Notes: a model not told the origin generated them from the letters alone. 64,000 nucleotides of DNA from Nocardioides marmorisolisilvae (GCF_003725775.1 NZ_RJSG01000002.1:248001-312000), one strand, 5' to 3'. Numbered from the stretch's first letter, positions 27,073-35,446 are shown. Numbers and translations are program-made.

Positions 27073-27423
27073 TCAGCCGAGCTGCTGGGCCAGCCCGACG
27101 ATGTGCCCGAGCGGGTCGGCGATCAGCGCGAACGCGACACCCGGGACCTCGGTCGGCTCCTGAACGACCTTGCCGCCGAGAACAACAGCCTTCGCGACGG
27201 CTGCCTCCATGTCTTCGACGCCCACGAAGAACGTCACCAGGTCGCCGTCGTCCTGAAGCGGGCTGATCGCGGTGTAGAGCGCGTCCGGTACGCCGGTGTC
27301 GACGAACGTGTAGCCCGGGTAGGCGCCCTCGGTCGGGTAGGTCCACCCGAACAGGTCGCCGAAGAAGGCGCGGGTGGCGTCGGGGTCGGACGAGCGGATC
27401 TCGGCGTGAACGATGGGGTGCAT
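27073..27423 (-). CDS. VOC (glyoxalase/bleomycin-resistance fold) protein
   Basis: 116 aa with GGAGGT upstream. One VOC beta-alpha-beta-beta-beta pair: IVHAEIRSSDPDATRAFFGDLFGW at the N-terminus, and VAFALIADPLGHIVGL at the C-terminus, with metal-ligand-like H5 and possible Glu. Typical of small cytoplasmic metal-dependent enzymes or binding proteins; ligand unknown. Confidence 0.85.
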   Translation of the reverse strand: MHPIVHAEIRSSDPDATRAFFGDLFGWTYPTEGAYPGYTFVDTGVPDALYTAISPLQDDGDLVTFFVGVEDMEAAVAKAVVLGGKVVQEPTEVPGVAFALIADPLGHIVGLAQQLG

Positions 27424-27745
27424 GGCGTGACCTCCGGTCTCGGGTGAGCCGCCCGGGTGGGTGGCTTCACGTCGATGACGGACGACCTAGGGCTGAATCG
27501 ACAGTTCGTCGAAGGCGAACTTAGGGCGGTTGATGTGAAGCTACTGTGGGATTGGTTGACCGGGGGGGCTCCGGCCGACAAAGGTCCGGCCCTCGCAGGC
27601 GCCGCTCGAGGGCCATCCAAGGCGCGCGAATCCCACCGGTTGAGGTAGACGTCGCGCGTGAGCGGCCCGCGCTCTGAGTCAGGTTCTTTGGAGCGGAAGA
27701 AAAGAGTGAGCCGGTGATTCGAAGCACCGATTCATTGGGCTCTTC
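27424..27745. other. Gap without a supportable gene
   Basis: 322 nt between the VOC gene and the aldolase promoter. Two short overlapping frames here have no ribosome site and unlikely composition. A GC-rich inverted sequence (GGCTCCGGCCGAC...GGTCCGGCC, around 27565-27595) could be an RNA hairpin. Nothing else is visible. Confidence 0.4.
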
Positions 27746-27750
27746 GTGGT

Positions 27751-27756
27751 TAGTCT
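27751..27756 (+). promoter_or_regulatory. -10 element of the aldolase-like gene
   Basis: TAGTCT ends 7 nt before the GTG at 27764. Confidence 0.55.
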
Positions 27757-27763
27757 TGCGGCC

Positions 27764-28603
27764 GTGGCTTCCAAGTCTGACTTGCTCGCAGGGTTCGTGC
27801 GCCATTCGTCGGTGCACTTCAGTGCAAACGACCTGGTGGACGCTCGTGCGCTCCTATCGGCCGCACGAAAACACCCCGGATCGGTGGGGATGCTCTTGTC
27901 TAAGCGTGGGATTTCCTACACGGGGGCACGGTTTTGGAGCGCGATTTCCGGGGTGCTGAAGTCAGAAGTGCCCGACTTGGCGATCACAGTCGATCACGTC
28001 TCATCATCTGCCGATCTGGAAGACGTTTTGGGACACCGCGACTTCGTTGGAACTGTTGACATCGTCATGATCGACGGCAGTGAGCGCGGGGTAGAGGAGA
28101 ACATTGATTGGATCCGTTCAGCCAAGCGTCTGCTTCCAGCTCATGTACTCGTGGAGGGGGCCATCGGGCTCGTCGGTGAGTCGCCGTTTACCTCATCACT
28201 CACCAGTGCCGACGAGGTCGAGATGTTCGTCGAGTTGAGTGGCTGCGATTTGCTCGGCGTATCTGTCAACAACTTCCATCTGCGTTCTGCTCCCGACACC
28301 GTTCTGCCCTCTCTTGATGTTGACCGCATCGCGTTGCTTCACGCTGTCAGTCCTGTGCCCCTCACCCTCCATGGCGCGGACTTTAGGACCGACCTGGAAC
28401 TTCACGCAGCTGCTGCGGCAGGCGCAGCAAAGATCAACATCGGTCCGGAGTATCGGACGGCGTACTCGTCACTTCTTGCAAAGGCCGAGTTCGATGGGGA
28501 CGACTTTCGCGACCCAATGGCATGGGTGTCCGGCAACCTGGGCGATTGGGTTGTTGAGCGGGTGGAAGCCATAACGGCCGGGCTCGATGGATCCGTACGC
28601 TGA
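27764..28603 (+). CDS. Class II aldolase-like protein with altered phosphate loop
   Basis: 279 aa. It follows the ketose-bisphosphate (FbaA/KbaY) aldolase pattern: VDHVSS with H78, VDIVMIDGSERGVEENI with E111/E112, VEGAIG with E131, H172, LTLHGADF with H203, and AAKINIGPEYRTAY. Zinc-ligand His positions are kept, but the usual HGGSG phosphate loop is HGADF and the IDGSH His is Glu. The substrate may therefore not be a bisphosphate. It overlaps the next gene by 17 nt. The region is visibly AT-richer than neighbours. An in-frame GTG at 27746 is an alternative start. Confidence 0.72.
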   Translation: MASKSDLLAGFVRHSSVHFSANDLVDARALLSAARKHPGSVGMLLSKRGISYTGARFWSAISGVLKSEVPDLAITVDHVSSSADLEDVLGHRDFVGTVDIVMIDGSERGVEENIDWIRSAKRLLPAHVLVEGAIGLVGESPFTSSLTSADEVEMFVELSGCDLLGVSVNNFHLRSAPDTVLPSLDVDRIALLHAVSPVPLTLHGADFRTDLELHAAAAAGAAKINIGPEYRTAYSSLLAKAEFDGDDFRDPMAWVSGNLGDWVVERVEAITAGLDGSVR

Positions 28604-29528
28604 CGCTCTTCAAGCGGCTCTCTCGGCGCTTGGAGACCCACCCCTCTTCTCATCAAAGCTGCGAGTGAACAGCGGCACCATCAATGCCTGGGTTTCAGAC
28701 GGAGATCGCCGCGGCTTCCTCAAAGTCGGATTCGGACAAGGCTTCCATACGGAGTCGTTGAGAGTGCGCGAACTGTACCTCCTTGGCCTAGGTCCCCCTG
28801 TTCTCGCCTCTGGCACGCTGACGGATTTCGATGCCCACTATTACTTGACCCTTGAGATTGTTGACCATGAGCCTCTCGATCAACTCTTGCTAGACGGCAG
28901 TCTGAGTACGGCTGATCTCGATGCTGCTATTTCTGGACTTTGCCGGGTGCCCCTTACGTATGACGGCTTCGTTGCTCATGAAATCGCGTATGTCGAGCGC
29001 TTGTCCCAACGTTGGGCCGAGCTGTTGACTGCGACGCGAGGCCAGGTATCGGACGTCACTTTTAGAACTGCGAACGAGGCATTCGAGAACGTGGCCGCCG
29101 CTCTGTCGGCCGTCAGCTGGGCTCACCTCGGGCGAGGGCCAGTTCCGGGCGATGCGCATTTCGGCAACATCTGGGTGAACCGCTCGACGCGTTCGGCGCT
29201 CTTCGTTGATCCGGCGAGCTTTGATGAACTGCCCATCTCATATGACCTGGGAAAGCTGCTTCAGAGTGTTCACCTAGGTTATGACCGCATCATGTCGGGC
29301 GGAGAACCCGTTGACTCAAGCGCAAACAGACATAGTTGGCAATATCGGTGGATCTGCTCCGAAATCGTCAATCGTTGGGGAGTCGGGGCGCTGTCGGATG
29401 CCCTCGTCGCCGAGAGTGTCCATGCGGTCTGTCTCCTGCCGCACCACTTGCACGAGCCTGAGAGATTTGCGCTGCTCGCGCAGGGTGCGTTAGATGTTGG
29501 CAAGCAACTGCTCGCGGATCGGAGCTAG
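28587..29528 (+). CDS. APH-like (aminoglycoside phosphotransferase fold) kinase
   Basis: 313 aa. The C-lobe motif reads VPGDAHFGNIWVN: catalytic D189 and Mg-binding N194 are retained, while the usual His two residues before D is Pro. The second metal site, LFVDPASF, is present, then a helix SYDLGKLLQSVH. The N-lobe has VNSGTINAWVSDGDRRGFLKVGFG with an ATP-binding Lys. The family phosphorylates small molecules (aminoglycosides, choline, methylthioribose). Coupling to an aldolase suggests a sugar-like substrate. It ends 4 nt into the convergent phosphoribosyltransferase gene. Confidence 0.75.
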   Translation: MDPYADALQAALSALGDPPLFSSKLRVNSGTINAWVSDGDRRGFLKVGFGQGFHTESLRVRELYLLGLGPPVLASGTLTDFDAHYYLTLEIVDHEPLDQLLLDGSLSTADLDAAISGLCRVPLTYDGFVAHEIAYVERLSQRWAELLTATRGQVSDVTFRTANEAFENVAAALSAVSWAHLGRGPVPGDAHFGNIWVNRSTRSALFVDPASFDELPISYDLGKLLQSVHLGYDRIMSGGEPVDSSANRHSWQYRWICSEIVNRWGVGALSDALVAESVHAVCLLPHHLHEPERFALLAQGALDVGKQLLADRS

Positions 29529-30112
29529 ATTTTCGGTCCGCTGGTCAAGTAGGTCTCACGGTGCTCGGGCGTCATGCTCCACGGCACTTTGGCCTTTGTG
29601 CCCGGTGCGTCTTGAGCGACCATGTTCGGCTCAATCGCTCGGTTCTGGACATCGTGTCTAAACAGAACAAGAGTCTTGATCTGGTCAGGCTGGCTAAGGC
29701 GCACAAGGTCGACGGCTGCCTTCAGATTGCTCCCTGTGTAGATGTGAAGGTCGACGATCAGGACCTTCCTGCCACTGAGATCCGGGAACGTTCTATAGAA
29801 CTGAGTCTGTCGCATATCGCCCTGCGCTCGGACGGGGGCTTCGATAGCAAGTAGCTGATCGATCTTGAAGTTCAGTACCAAGATGGCTGCCACAACCAGT
29901 CCGTCAGCGAGCCCGACCACCACATCAGGGTTGTAAGCGCGAATCTCGGGTTCGAGTTTCTTGATCGCCTTTAGTACTCGCCGAAACGTTCGAGGCCGAC
30001 TAATCCTTAGCCGCCAAGCGGTCAAACCCACCAGGCCGACGAGTAGGCCAGCCACGCTGAGTACGAAACCGGCAATCTCCAAAGTTTTCTCCGATCTCGC
30101 GATGGTCGGCAT
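29525..30112 (-). CDS. Membrane-anchored phosphoribosyltransferase-like protein
   Basis: 195 aa from the ATG at 30112, 5 nt after the ROK stop. An N-terminal membrane helix (TLEIAGFVLSVAGLLVGLVGLTAW, about 10-33) is followed by a type I PRTase core: DVVVGLADGLVVAAIL near the start and the PRPP loop VLIVDLHIYTGSNLKAAVDLV. An acidic pair at the loop is D plus L rather than the common DD. It may use PRPP, or be a regulatory PRTase. A membrane-tethered PRTase is unusual. It follows the ROK gene in one unit. Confidence 0.65.
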   Translation of the reverse strand: MPTIARSEKTLEIAGFVLSVAGLLVGLVGLTAWRLRISRPRTFRRVLKAIKKLEPEIRAYNPDVVVGLADGLVVAAILVLNFKIDQLLAIEAPVRAQGDMRQTQFYRTFPDLSGRKVLIVDLHIYTGSNLKAAVDLVRLSQPDQIKTLVLFRHDVQNRAIEPNMVAQDAPGTKAKVPWSMTPEHRETYLTSGPKI

Positions 30113-30117
30113 GGCTG

Positions 30118-31032
30118 CTAGCGCAGCTCCGGTGCCAAAAGAATAGAGAGTCCTGCGCCTACCAGAGATGCAACTTCCATGAGACGTGATGATTGCACCT
30201 TGTACGCGAACATCTGCTCCTTCTGCCGCGCCTGGTCCTGGGCAAGGACGTCGGTTAAGGGGTGGCCAAAACTTCCGGTAACCACGTGCTCTCGGATCCC
30301 GGTGCCCAGGGTGATTGTTTGGCACAGCCAGTCAAGCGCGCGGGCTGCTTCGTCAAGAGCGACGCCGGCGTGCGGGTTACCTGACGCTGCCAAACGAAAG
30401 ACCGCTGACGGTTCGACCACAGTGCCGATCATGACGCCGAGCCGGCGGGCGATAATTGGTGCCGCTAGAGCATTATGGAGGCAATCAATCCGGCCGCATT
30501 GGCATCCGCTGACCTGAGGTAGTGCAGACGCGGCTGGGTAGCCCACATGTCCGAGTTCGCCCGCGGCATTGTCTTCTCCGCGAATGACGCGGCCGTCACA
30601 AATCATTCCAACGCCGACACCAGTGCCAATCACGATTGAGGACAAGTTGGGACTCGCCGGTTCGCGGGTGTGAAACTCCGCATAAACCGCGAGTTTTGCG
30701 TCGTGATCGACACGAACCGCGCGTTCCAGTGCCCCCGACAGAAGCGACCGGAGGTCGCAGTTGGATAGGAAAGGCAGCGTCGCGAGATCGCCGGTCTGGC
30801 CGCGTAGGTTGACGGGTCCTGGGCATGCAACACCGATGGTTTCCATTACGTACCCGGTGTCGCTTGGGAGGCCGGCTACGGCTTGGGTGAGTTCACGCAG
30901 GAAGAACTCGACCGATGCGAAACCGGCCATGGGCAGGTTGACCTGATTTTCGATGGCGCCATTCCGACGGATGAGTGCGATCTTTGTCGTGGTGCCGCCG
31001 ATATCGATGGCGATGGCACATTCATCTGACAC
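30118..31032 (-). CDS. ROK family sugar kinase-like protein
   Basis: 304 aa. ATP-binding DIGGTTTKIALI (about 9-20), the ROK core VIGTGVGVGMICDGRVIRGEDNAAGELGHVGY, and the zinc site CQCGRIDCLHN. It lacks an N-terminal HTH, so it is an enzyme type, not a repressor type. Known ROK kinases phosphorylate glucose, mannose, GlcNAc or ManNAc. The downstream PRTase and facing aldolase/APH pair suggest a shared pathway. The GTG start follows TATGCT by 6 nt. Confidence 0.82.
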   Translation of the reverse strand: MSDECAIAIDIGGTTTKIALIRRNGAIENQVNLPMAGFASVEFFLRELTQAVAGLPSDTGYVMETIGVACPGPVNLRGQTGDLATLPFLSNCDLRSLLSGALERAVRVDHDAKLAVYAEFHTREPASPNLSSIVIGTGVGVGMICDGRVIRGEDNAAGELGHVGYPAASALPQVSGCQCGRIDCLHNALAAPIIARRLGVMIGTVVEPSAVFRLAASGNPHAGVALDEAARALDWLCQTITLGTGIREHVVTGSFGHPLTDVLAQDQARQKEQMFAYKVQSSRLMEVASLVGAGLSILLAPELR

Positions 31033-31038
31033 GCGGGG

Positions 31039-31044
31039 AGCATA
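31039..31044 (-). promoter_or_regulatory. -10 element of the ROK gene
   Basis: TATGCT on the minus strand, 6 nt before the GTG at 31032. Confidence 0.5.
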
Positions 31045-31153
31045 TTGGTCGAAGGCGCGGGCACCTTACGTTCCGCGCTACGGCTACGGACTCGTCGAAG
31101 GACTGCCGCCTCCAGCGCCGATCGCGTGAGGCTGTGTTGGAGGTTGGCACGAG

Positions 31154-31474
31154 TTAGCGCCTAGCGCGCTTCCCGCCGCCCGGAGCCGGGCGGATCGGCA
31201 CCTCACCGCGCAGCGTTGAGAGCACCTTGCTGGCCAGGATCAGCATCACGAACATGCAGGCCGTCGCGCCGATCGTCGCGAACGCCATGAAGACCCAAGC
31301 ACCGCTCTCACCGTCCCGGCCCTGGCCCCCGAAATGGATCGCCGCGGAGACCAGGTAGCCCCAGGCGACGACGGCCAGCGTGACCCCTAGGCCGAGCTTC
31401 AGCAGCCGGTTGCGATGCACTACGCGCGGGGGCTCCTCCACAGGGTCGCCGTAGTGCTTGCTCACGACGCGCAT
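31154..31474 (-). CDS. Small membrane protein, unknown function
   Basis: 106 aa from the ATG at 31474 (MRVVSKHYGDPVEEPPR). A GTG three codons on is possible; the frame open to 31588 would add an unlikely N-terminus. Two membrane helices (LGLGVTLAVVAWGYLVSAAIHF and FMAFATIGATACMFVMLILASKV) and a basic tail GGGKRARR are visible. It lies divergent to nrdR. No family recognised. Confidence 0.6.
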   Translation of the reverse strand: MRVVSKHYGDPVEEPPRVVHRNRLLKLGLGVTLAVVAWGYLVSAAIHFGGQGRDGESGAWVFMAFATIGATACMFVMLILASKVLSTLRGEVPIRPAPGGGKRARR

Positions 31475-31643
31475 TCTGTCCGAACCGGGCAAAGAGAACT
31501 GTCGGTGGGGGCTGGGACTTTGGAATGACACGCCGGTGACTTGCCGCCTCAGGCCCGTTGACCTGCGCGTTTGCAGATAGTTGGGCAACTTCTGAAGATT
31601 TCTGATCGAAATGTTGCGTGGGTCACGGACCGAGGTCTAACGT

Positions 31644-31659
31644 ACCCCTACATCTAGTG
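31644..31659. promoter_or_regulatory. Candidate NrdR box 1
   Basis: CCCCTACATCTAGTGT fits the known NrdR consensus acaCwAtATaTwGtgt at most core positions. It is upstream of nrdR-nrdJ. Confidence 0.65.
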
Positions 31660-31676
31660 TTACAACGTTGTAGTTC

Positions 31677-31692
31677 TGTCCACATCTAGTTC
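31677..31692. promoter_or_regulatory. Candidate NrdR box 2
   Basis: A second copy shares ACATCTAGT, 33 bp from box 1, about three helical turns, as NrdR box pairs usually are; its right half is degenerate. Confidence 0.55.
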
Positions 31693-31820
31693 CACAGGAA
31701 CAGGTGGCTTGTCCACAGAATTCGGGGTTTTACCTCGGAATCCACAGCTACAGCGCCCGGTTTTACCTAAGTGGAGAGTCGTTTTCCACAGGGTCGGAAG
31801 GACGAGAGGAGAGGATCCAG

Positions 31821-32321
31821 ATGCACTGCCCGTTCTGCCGCAGCACCGACACCCGGGTCCTCGACTCCCGGGTCGCCGAGGACGGTTCCGCGATCCGCCG
31901 CCGGCGTACCTGCCCGGCCTGCGAGAAGCGGTTCACGACGGTTGAGCAGATGCAGCTGACGGTGCTGAAGCGCAACGGCTGCAGCGAGCCGTTCAACCGT
32001 GACAAGGCGGTCTCCGGCGTCCGCAAGGCGCTCAAGGGCCGCCCGGTCTCCGAGGACGACCTGGCCCGCCTGGGCCAGACCGTCGAGGACACGCTGCGCG
32101 CCGGCGGGTGGGCCGAGGTGCCCGCCCACGAGGTCGGGCTGGCCATCCTCAGCCCGCTGCGCGAGCTGGACGAGGTGGCTTACCTCCGCTTCGCCAGCGT
32201 CTACCGCGGTTTCGAGTCGGCTGACGACTTCGAGACCGAGATCGCGATGCTCCGCGCCGAGCGGGTTTCGACGGAGCTCAACCACCCAGATGGTGAGCGA
32301 TCACCTCAGCCCACGGGCTGA
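31821..32321 (+). CDS. nrdR: Transcriptional repressor NrdR
   Basis: 166 aa. The start is fixed by GAGAGGA and by the family opening [18 protein letters not shown] zinc ribbon uses C3, C6, C31 and C34 (CPFC and CPAC). The ATP-cone follows ([24 protein letters not shown], about 47-137). NrdR senses ATP/dATP and represses ribonucleotide reductase genes; here it lies directly before nrdJ. The C-terminus ([10 protein letters not shown]) is encoded by a copy of the dispersed repeat (32264-32283), so the tail is not conserved family sequence. Confidence 0.97.
   Translation: MHCPFCRSTDTRVLDSRVAEDGSAIRRRRTCPACEKRFTTVEQMQLTVLKRNGCSEPFNRDKAVSGVRKALKGRPVSEDDLARLGQTVEDTLRAGGWAEVPAHEVGLAILSPLRELDEVAYLRFASVYRGFESADDFETEIAMLRAERVSTELNHPDGERSPQPTG
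32264..32283. repeat. Dispersed repeat, form A, in the nrdR 3' end
   Basis: GGTTTCGACGGAGCTCAACC is the form A repeat with a one-base expansion. It is read in frame as the last residues of NrdR. Confidence 0.7.
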
Positions 32322-32330
32322 CCACAGTCA

Positions 32331-32368
32331 GCCCCGGCGTGTTCGTGGGGAAGCGACCGCGCCGGGGC
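32331..32368 (+). promoter_or_regulatory. RNA hairpin between nrdR and nrdJ
   Basis: A perfect 9-bp stem, GCCCCGGCG / CGCCGGGGC, with a 20-nt loop and no U-tract. It could stabilise or separate the nrdR and nrdJ parts of the transcript. No riboswitch core was recognised. Confidence 0.4.
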
Positions 32369-32444
32369 CACCAAGCAGAGAAACAACGCAGCACCAGCAC
32401 CACCGCCGATGAAGACAACGAAGCCGAAGACAGGGGAACACCGC

Positions 32445-35402
32445 ATGACCGAGACCGCCAACCCGAAGGCCGGGACCCGTCGTACCTCGAAGGGACTGAA
32501 GATCGAACGTGTCTTCAGCACCGAGGGCGTGCACCCCTACGACGAGCTCAACTGGGAGCGTCGCGACGTCGTCCAGACCAACTGGAAGACCGGCGAGACC
32601 GTCTTCGAGCAGCGCGGTGTCGAGTTCCCCGACACCTGGAGCGTGAACGCCTCCACGATCGTCACCACCAAGTACTTCCGCGGTGCGGTCGGCACCGACG
32701 CCCGTGAGTGGAGCCTGCGCCAGCTCATCGACCGCGTCGTGCTCACCTACCGCAAGGGCGGCGAGGACCACGGCTACTTCGCCACCGTCAAGGACGCCGA
32801 GCTCTTCGAGCACGAGCTCACCTGGCTGCTGGTCAACCAGTACTTCAGCTTCAACTCCCCGGTCTGGTTCAACGTCGGCACCGCCTCTCCCCAGCAGGTG
32901 TCCGCGTGCTTCATCCTGTCCGTCGACGACTCGATGGACTCGATCCTGAACTGGTACAAGGAAGAGGGCTTCATCTTCAAGGGCGGCTCGGGCGCCGGAC
33001 TCAACCTGTCCCGGATCCGTTCCTCCAAGGAGCTCCTGTCGAGCGGAGGAACGGCTTCCGGGCCGGTCTCCTTCATGCGCGGTGCGGACGCGTCCGCCGG
33101 CACCATCAAGTCCGGTGGCGCCACCCGCCGGGCGGCCAAGATGGTCGTCCTGGACGTCGACCACCCGGACATCGAAGAGTTCGTGATGACCAAGGCGCGC
33201 GAGGAGGACAAGATCCGCGCCCTGCGTGACGCCGGCTTCGACATGGACCTCGGCGGCGCCGACATCACCAGCGTCCAGTACCAGAACGCCAACAACTCGG
33301 TCCGCGTCAGCGACGAGTTCATGCGCGCGGTCGAGGACGGCACCGAGTTCGGTCTGCGCTCGCGCAGCACCGGCGAGGTCATCGAGACCGTCGACGCCCG
33401 TGACCTGTGGCGCAAGATCGCCCAGGCCGCGTGGGAGTGCGCCGACCCGGGCATCCAGTACGACGGCACCATCAACGACTGGCACACCAACCCGGAGACC
33501 GGCCGGATCACGGCGTCCAACCCGTGCTCGGAGTACATGTCACTGGACAACTCCAGCTGCAACCTGGCGTCGCTGAACCTGCTGAAGTTCCTCAAGGACG
33601 ACGACACCTTCGACGCCCCGCTGTTCGCCAAGGCCGTCGAGCTGATCATCACCGCGATGGATATCTCGATCTGCTTCGCGGACTTCCCGACCGAGTCGAT
33701 CGGCAAGACCACGGTGGACTACCGCCAGCTCGGCATCGGCTACGCCAACCTCGGCGCGCTGCTGATGGCGATGGGTCTGGGCTACGACTCCGAGGGTGGC
33801 CGGGCGATGGCGGCGACCATCACCTCGCTGATGACCGGTACGTCGTACAAGCGGTCGGCCGAGCTGGCCGGCGTCGTGGGTGCCTACAACGGCTACGCCC
33901 GCAACGCGGAGGCCCACAAGCGGGTCATGCGCAAGCACCAGGCCGCGAACGACGTGGTCCGCACCCTCGGGGTTGCGGACTCGCAGGTCCACAAGCTGGC
34001 CACCAAGGCGTGGGCCGAGGTGCTGAAGACCGGTGAGAAGAACGGCTTCCGCAACGCGCAGGCGAGCGTGCTCGCGCCAACCGGCACCATCGGCTTCATG
34101 ATGGACTGCGACACCACCGGCATCGAGCCGGACTTCTCGCTGGTCAAGTTCAAGAAGCTCGTCGGCGGCGGCTCGATGCAGATCGTCAACCAGACGATCC
34201 CGCGGGCGCTGCGCAAGCTGGGCTACCAGGAGGAGCAGGTCGAGGCGATCGTCGAGTACATCGCCGAGAACGGTCACGTCATCGACGCCCCGGGCCTGAA
34301 GACCGAGCACTACGAGGTCTTCGACACCGCCATGGGCGCGCGGGCGCTGGCCCCGATGGGCCACGTGCGGATGATGGCCGCGACCCAGCCGTTCCTGTCG
34401 GGCGCGATCAGCAAGACCGTGAACCTGCCGGAGACGGCCACGGTCGAGGAGATCGAGGACATCTACCTGCAGTCCTGGAAGCTCGGCCTGAAGGCCACGG
34501 CGGTCTACCGGGACAACTGCAAGGTCGGCCAGCCGCTGTCCGACGGCAAGTCGGACTCGGCCAAGAAGGACCAGGGCGAGGCTGTCGCGGAGACCATCAA
34601 GGTCGTCGAGGTCCCCAAGCCGTTCCGCAAGCGCCTGCCGAAGAGCCGGGTCTCGCGGACCACGTCCTTCACGGTCGGCGGCGCCGAGGGCTACATGACC
34701 TCCGGTGCGCACGACGACGGCGAGCTCGGCGAGGTCTTCCTCAAGCTCGGCAAGCAGGGCTCGACCCTGGCCGGCGTGATGGACGCCTTCTCGATCGCGG
34801 TCAGCATCGGCCTGCAGTACGGCGTGCCGCTGGAGACCTACGTCTCGAAGTTCACCAACCTGCGCTTCGAGCCGAGCGGCATGACCGACGACCCGGACGT
34901 CCGGATGTCGCAGTCCCTGATGGACTACGTCTTCCGCAGGCTGGCCCTGGACTACCTGTCCTTCGAGGAGCGCTCGATGCTCGGCATCTACTCCGCCGAG
35001 GAGCGCCAGCGTCACCTCGAGACCGGCTCCTACGAGCCGGTCGAGGAGACCGGTTCCGCCGAGGAGCTGATCGCGCACGTGATCGAGCAGTCCTCGGTGA
35101 TTGAGCCTGTCGAAATCCAGGAGAACGAGGTGCCGACCCTGGCGCAGATCGTCAAGGCCAACCCGTACGTCCGCGAGGACGCTTCGGACTCGGCCGCCGA
35201 TGCTTCGTCGGTTGAGCCCGCTTCCGCGCTGGTTGAGCCTGTCGAAACCCCCAAGGAAGCCCACACCTCCGCCGAGCTCCTCGAGAAGATCACCGGCACC
35301 GCCGTCGACAGCCCGCTCTGCATGACCTGCGGGACGAAGATGCGGCCGGCCGGGAGCTGCTACGTGTGCGAGGGCTGCGGGAGCACCAGCGGCTGCAGCT
35401 GA
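32445..35402 (+). CDS. nrdJ: Adenosylcobalamin-dependent (class II) ribonucleotide reductase
   Basis: 985 aa from the ATG at 32445, with GGGGA upstream. It reduces ribonucleotides to deoxyribonucleotides without oxygen dependence. Visible features are S153-A-C155 (redox Cys), N359-P-C361-S-E363 (thiyl-radical Cys and catalytic Glu) and the later VLAPTGTIGFMMDCDTTGIEP. C-terminal CMTCG and CEGCG pairs form a zinc-binding tail with redox Cys. A linker at about 884-936 contains peptides EPVEI and LVEPVETP encoded by dispersed repeats. nrdR sits just upstream and candidate NrdR boxes precede both. Confidence 0.96.
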   Translation: MTETANPKAGTRRTSKGLKIERVFSTEGVHPYDELNWERRDVVQTNWKTGETVFEQRGVEFPDTWSVNASTIVTTKYFRGAVGTDAREWSLRQLIDRVVLTYRKGGEDHGYFATVKDAELFEHELTWLLVNQYFSFNSPVWFNVGTASPQQVSACFILSVDDSMDSILNWYKEEGFIFKGGSGAGLNLSRIRSSKELLSSGGTASGPVSFMRGADASAGTIKSGGATRRAAKMVVLDVDHPDIEEFVMTKAREEDKIRALRDAGFDMDLGGADITSVQYQNANNSVRVSDEFMRAVEDGTEFGLRSRSTGEVIETVDARDLWRKIAQAAWECADPGIQYDGTINDWHTNPETGRITASNPCSEYMSLDNSSCNLASLNLLKFLKDDDTFDAPLFAKAVELIITAMDISICFADFPTESIGKTTVDYRQLGIGYANLGALLMAMGLGYDSEGGRAMAATITSLMTGTSYKRSAELAGVVGAYNGYARNAEAHKRVMRKHQAANDVVRTLGVADSQVHKLATKAWAEVLKTGEKNGFRNAQASVLAPTGTIGFMMDCDTTGIEPDFSLVKFKKLVGGGSMQIVNQTIPRALRKLGYQEEQVEAIVEYIAENGHVIDAPGLKTEHYEVFDTAMGARALAPMGHVRMMAATQPFLSGAISKTVNLPETATVEEIEDIYLQSWKLGLKATAVYRDNCKVGQPLSDGKSDSAKKDQGEAVAETIKVVEVPKPFRKRLPKSRVSRTTSFTVGGAEGYMTSGAHDDGELGEVFLKLGKQGSTLAGVMDAFSIAVSIGLQYGVPLETYVSKFTNLRFEPSGMTDDPDVRMSQSLMDYVFRRLALDYLSFEERSMLGIYSAEERQRHLETGSYEPVEETGSAEELIAHVIEQSSVIEPVEIQENEVPTLAQIVKANPYVREDASDSAADASSVEPASALVEPVETPKEAHTSAELLEKITGTAVDSPLCMTCGTKMRPAGSCYVCEGCGSTSGCS
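35099..35118. repeat. Dispersed repeat, form A, inside nrdJ (copy 1)
   Basis: GATTGAGCCTGTCGAAATCC, read in frame as IEPVEI in the linker before the C-terminal zinc tail. Confidence 0.75.
35210..35249. repeat. Dispersed repeats, form A, inside nrdJ (copies 2 and 3)
   Basis: A partial GGTTGAGCC at 35210-35218 and a perfect GGTTGAGCCTGTCGAAACC at 35231-35249. They translate as VEPASA and VEPVET. Confidence 0.8.
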
Positions 35403-35415
35403 TCGCGATGAAGCG

Positions 35416-35446
35416 GACGGGCCCGGCTCACTGAGCCGGGCCCGTC
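35416..35446 (+). terminator. Terminator after nrdJ
   Basis: A 15-bp perfect stem (GACGGGCCCGGCTCA and its complement) around a single C. No U-tract follows, as is common in high-GC genomes. Confidence 0.7.

Noticed and set aside
27457-27817. Short open frames on both strands in the gap before the aldolase gene
   Set aside because: No ribosome site or leaderless promoter, unlikely composition, and they conflict with the promoter at 27751.
32322-32444. Possible cobalamin riboswitch before nrdJ
   Set aside because: Only a simple 9-bp hairpin; no B12-box-like core, and the gap is too short for the full fold.
33540-35264. 574-codon frame antisense to nrdJ
   Set aside because: nrdJ is unmistakable; the antisense lacks any recognisable domain.
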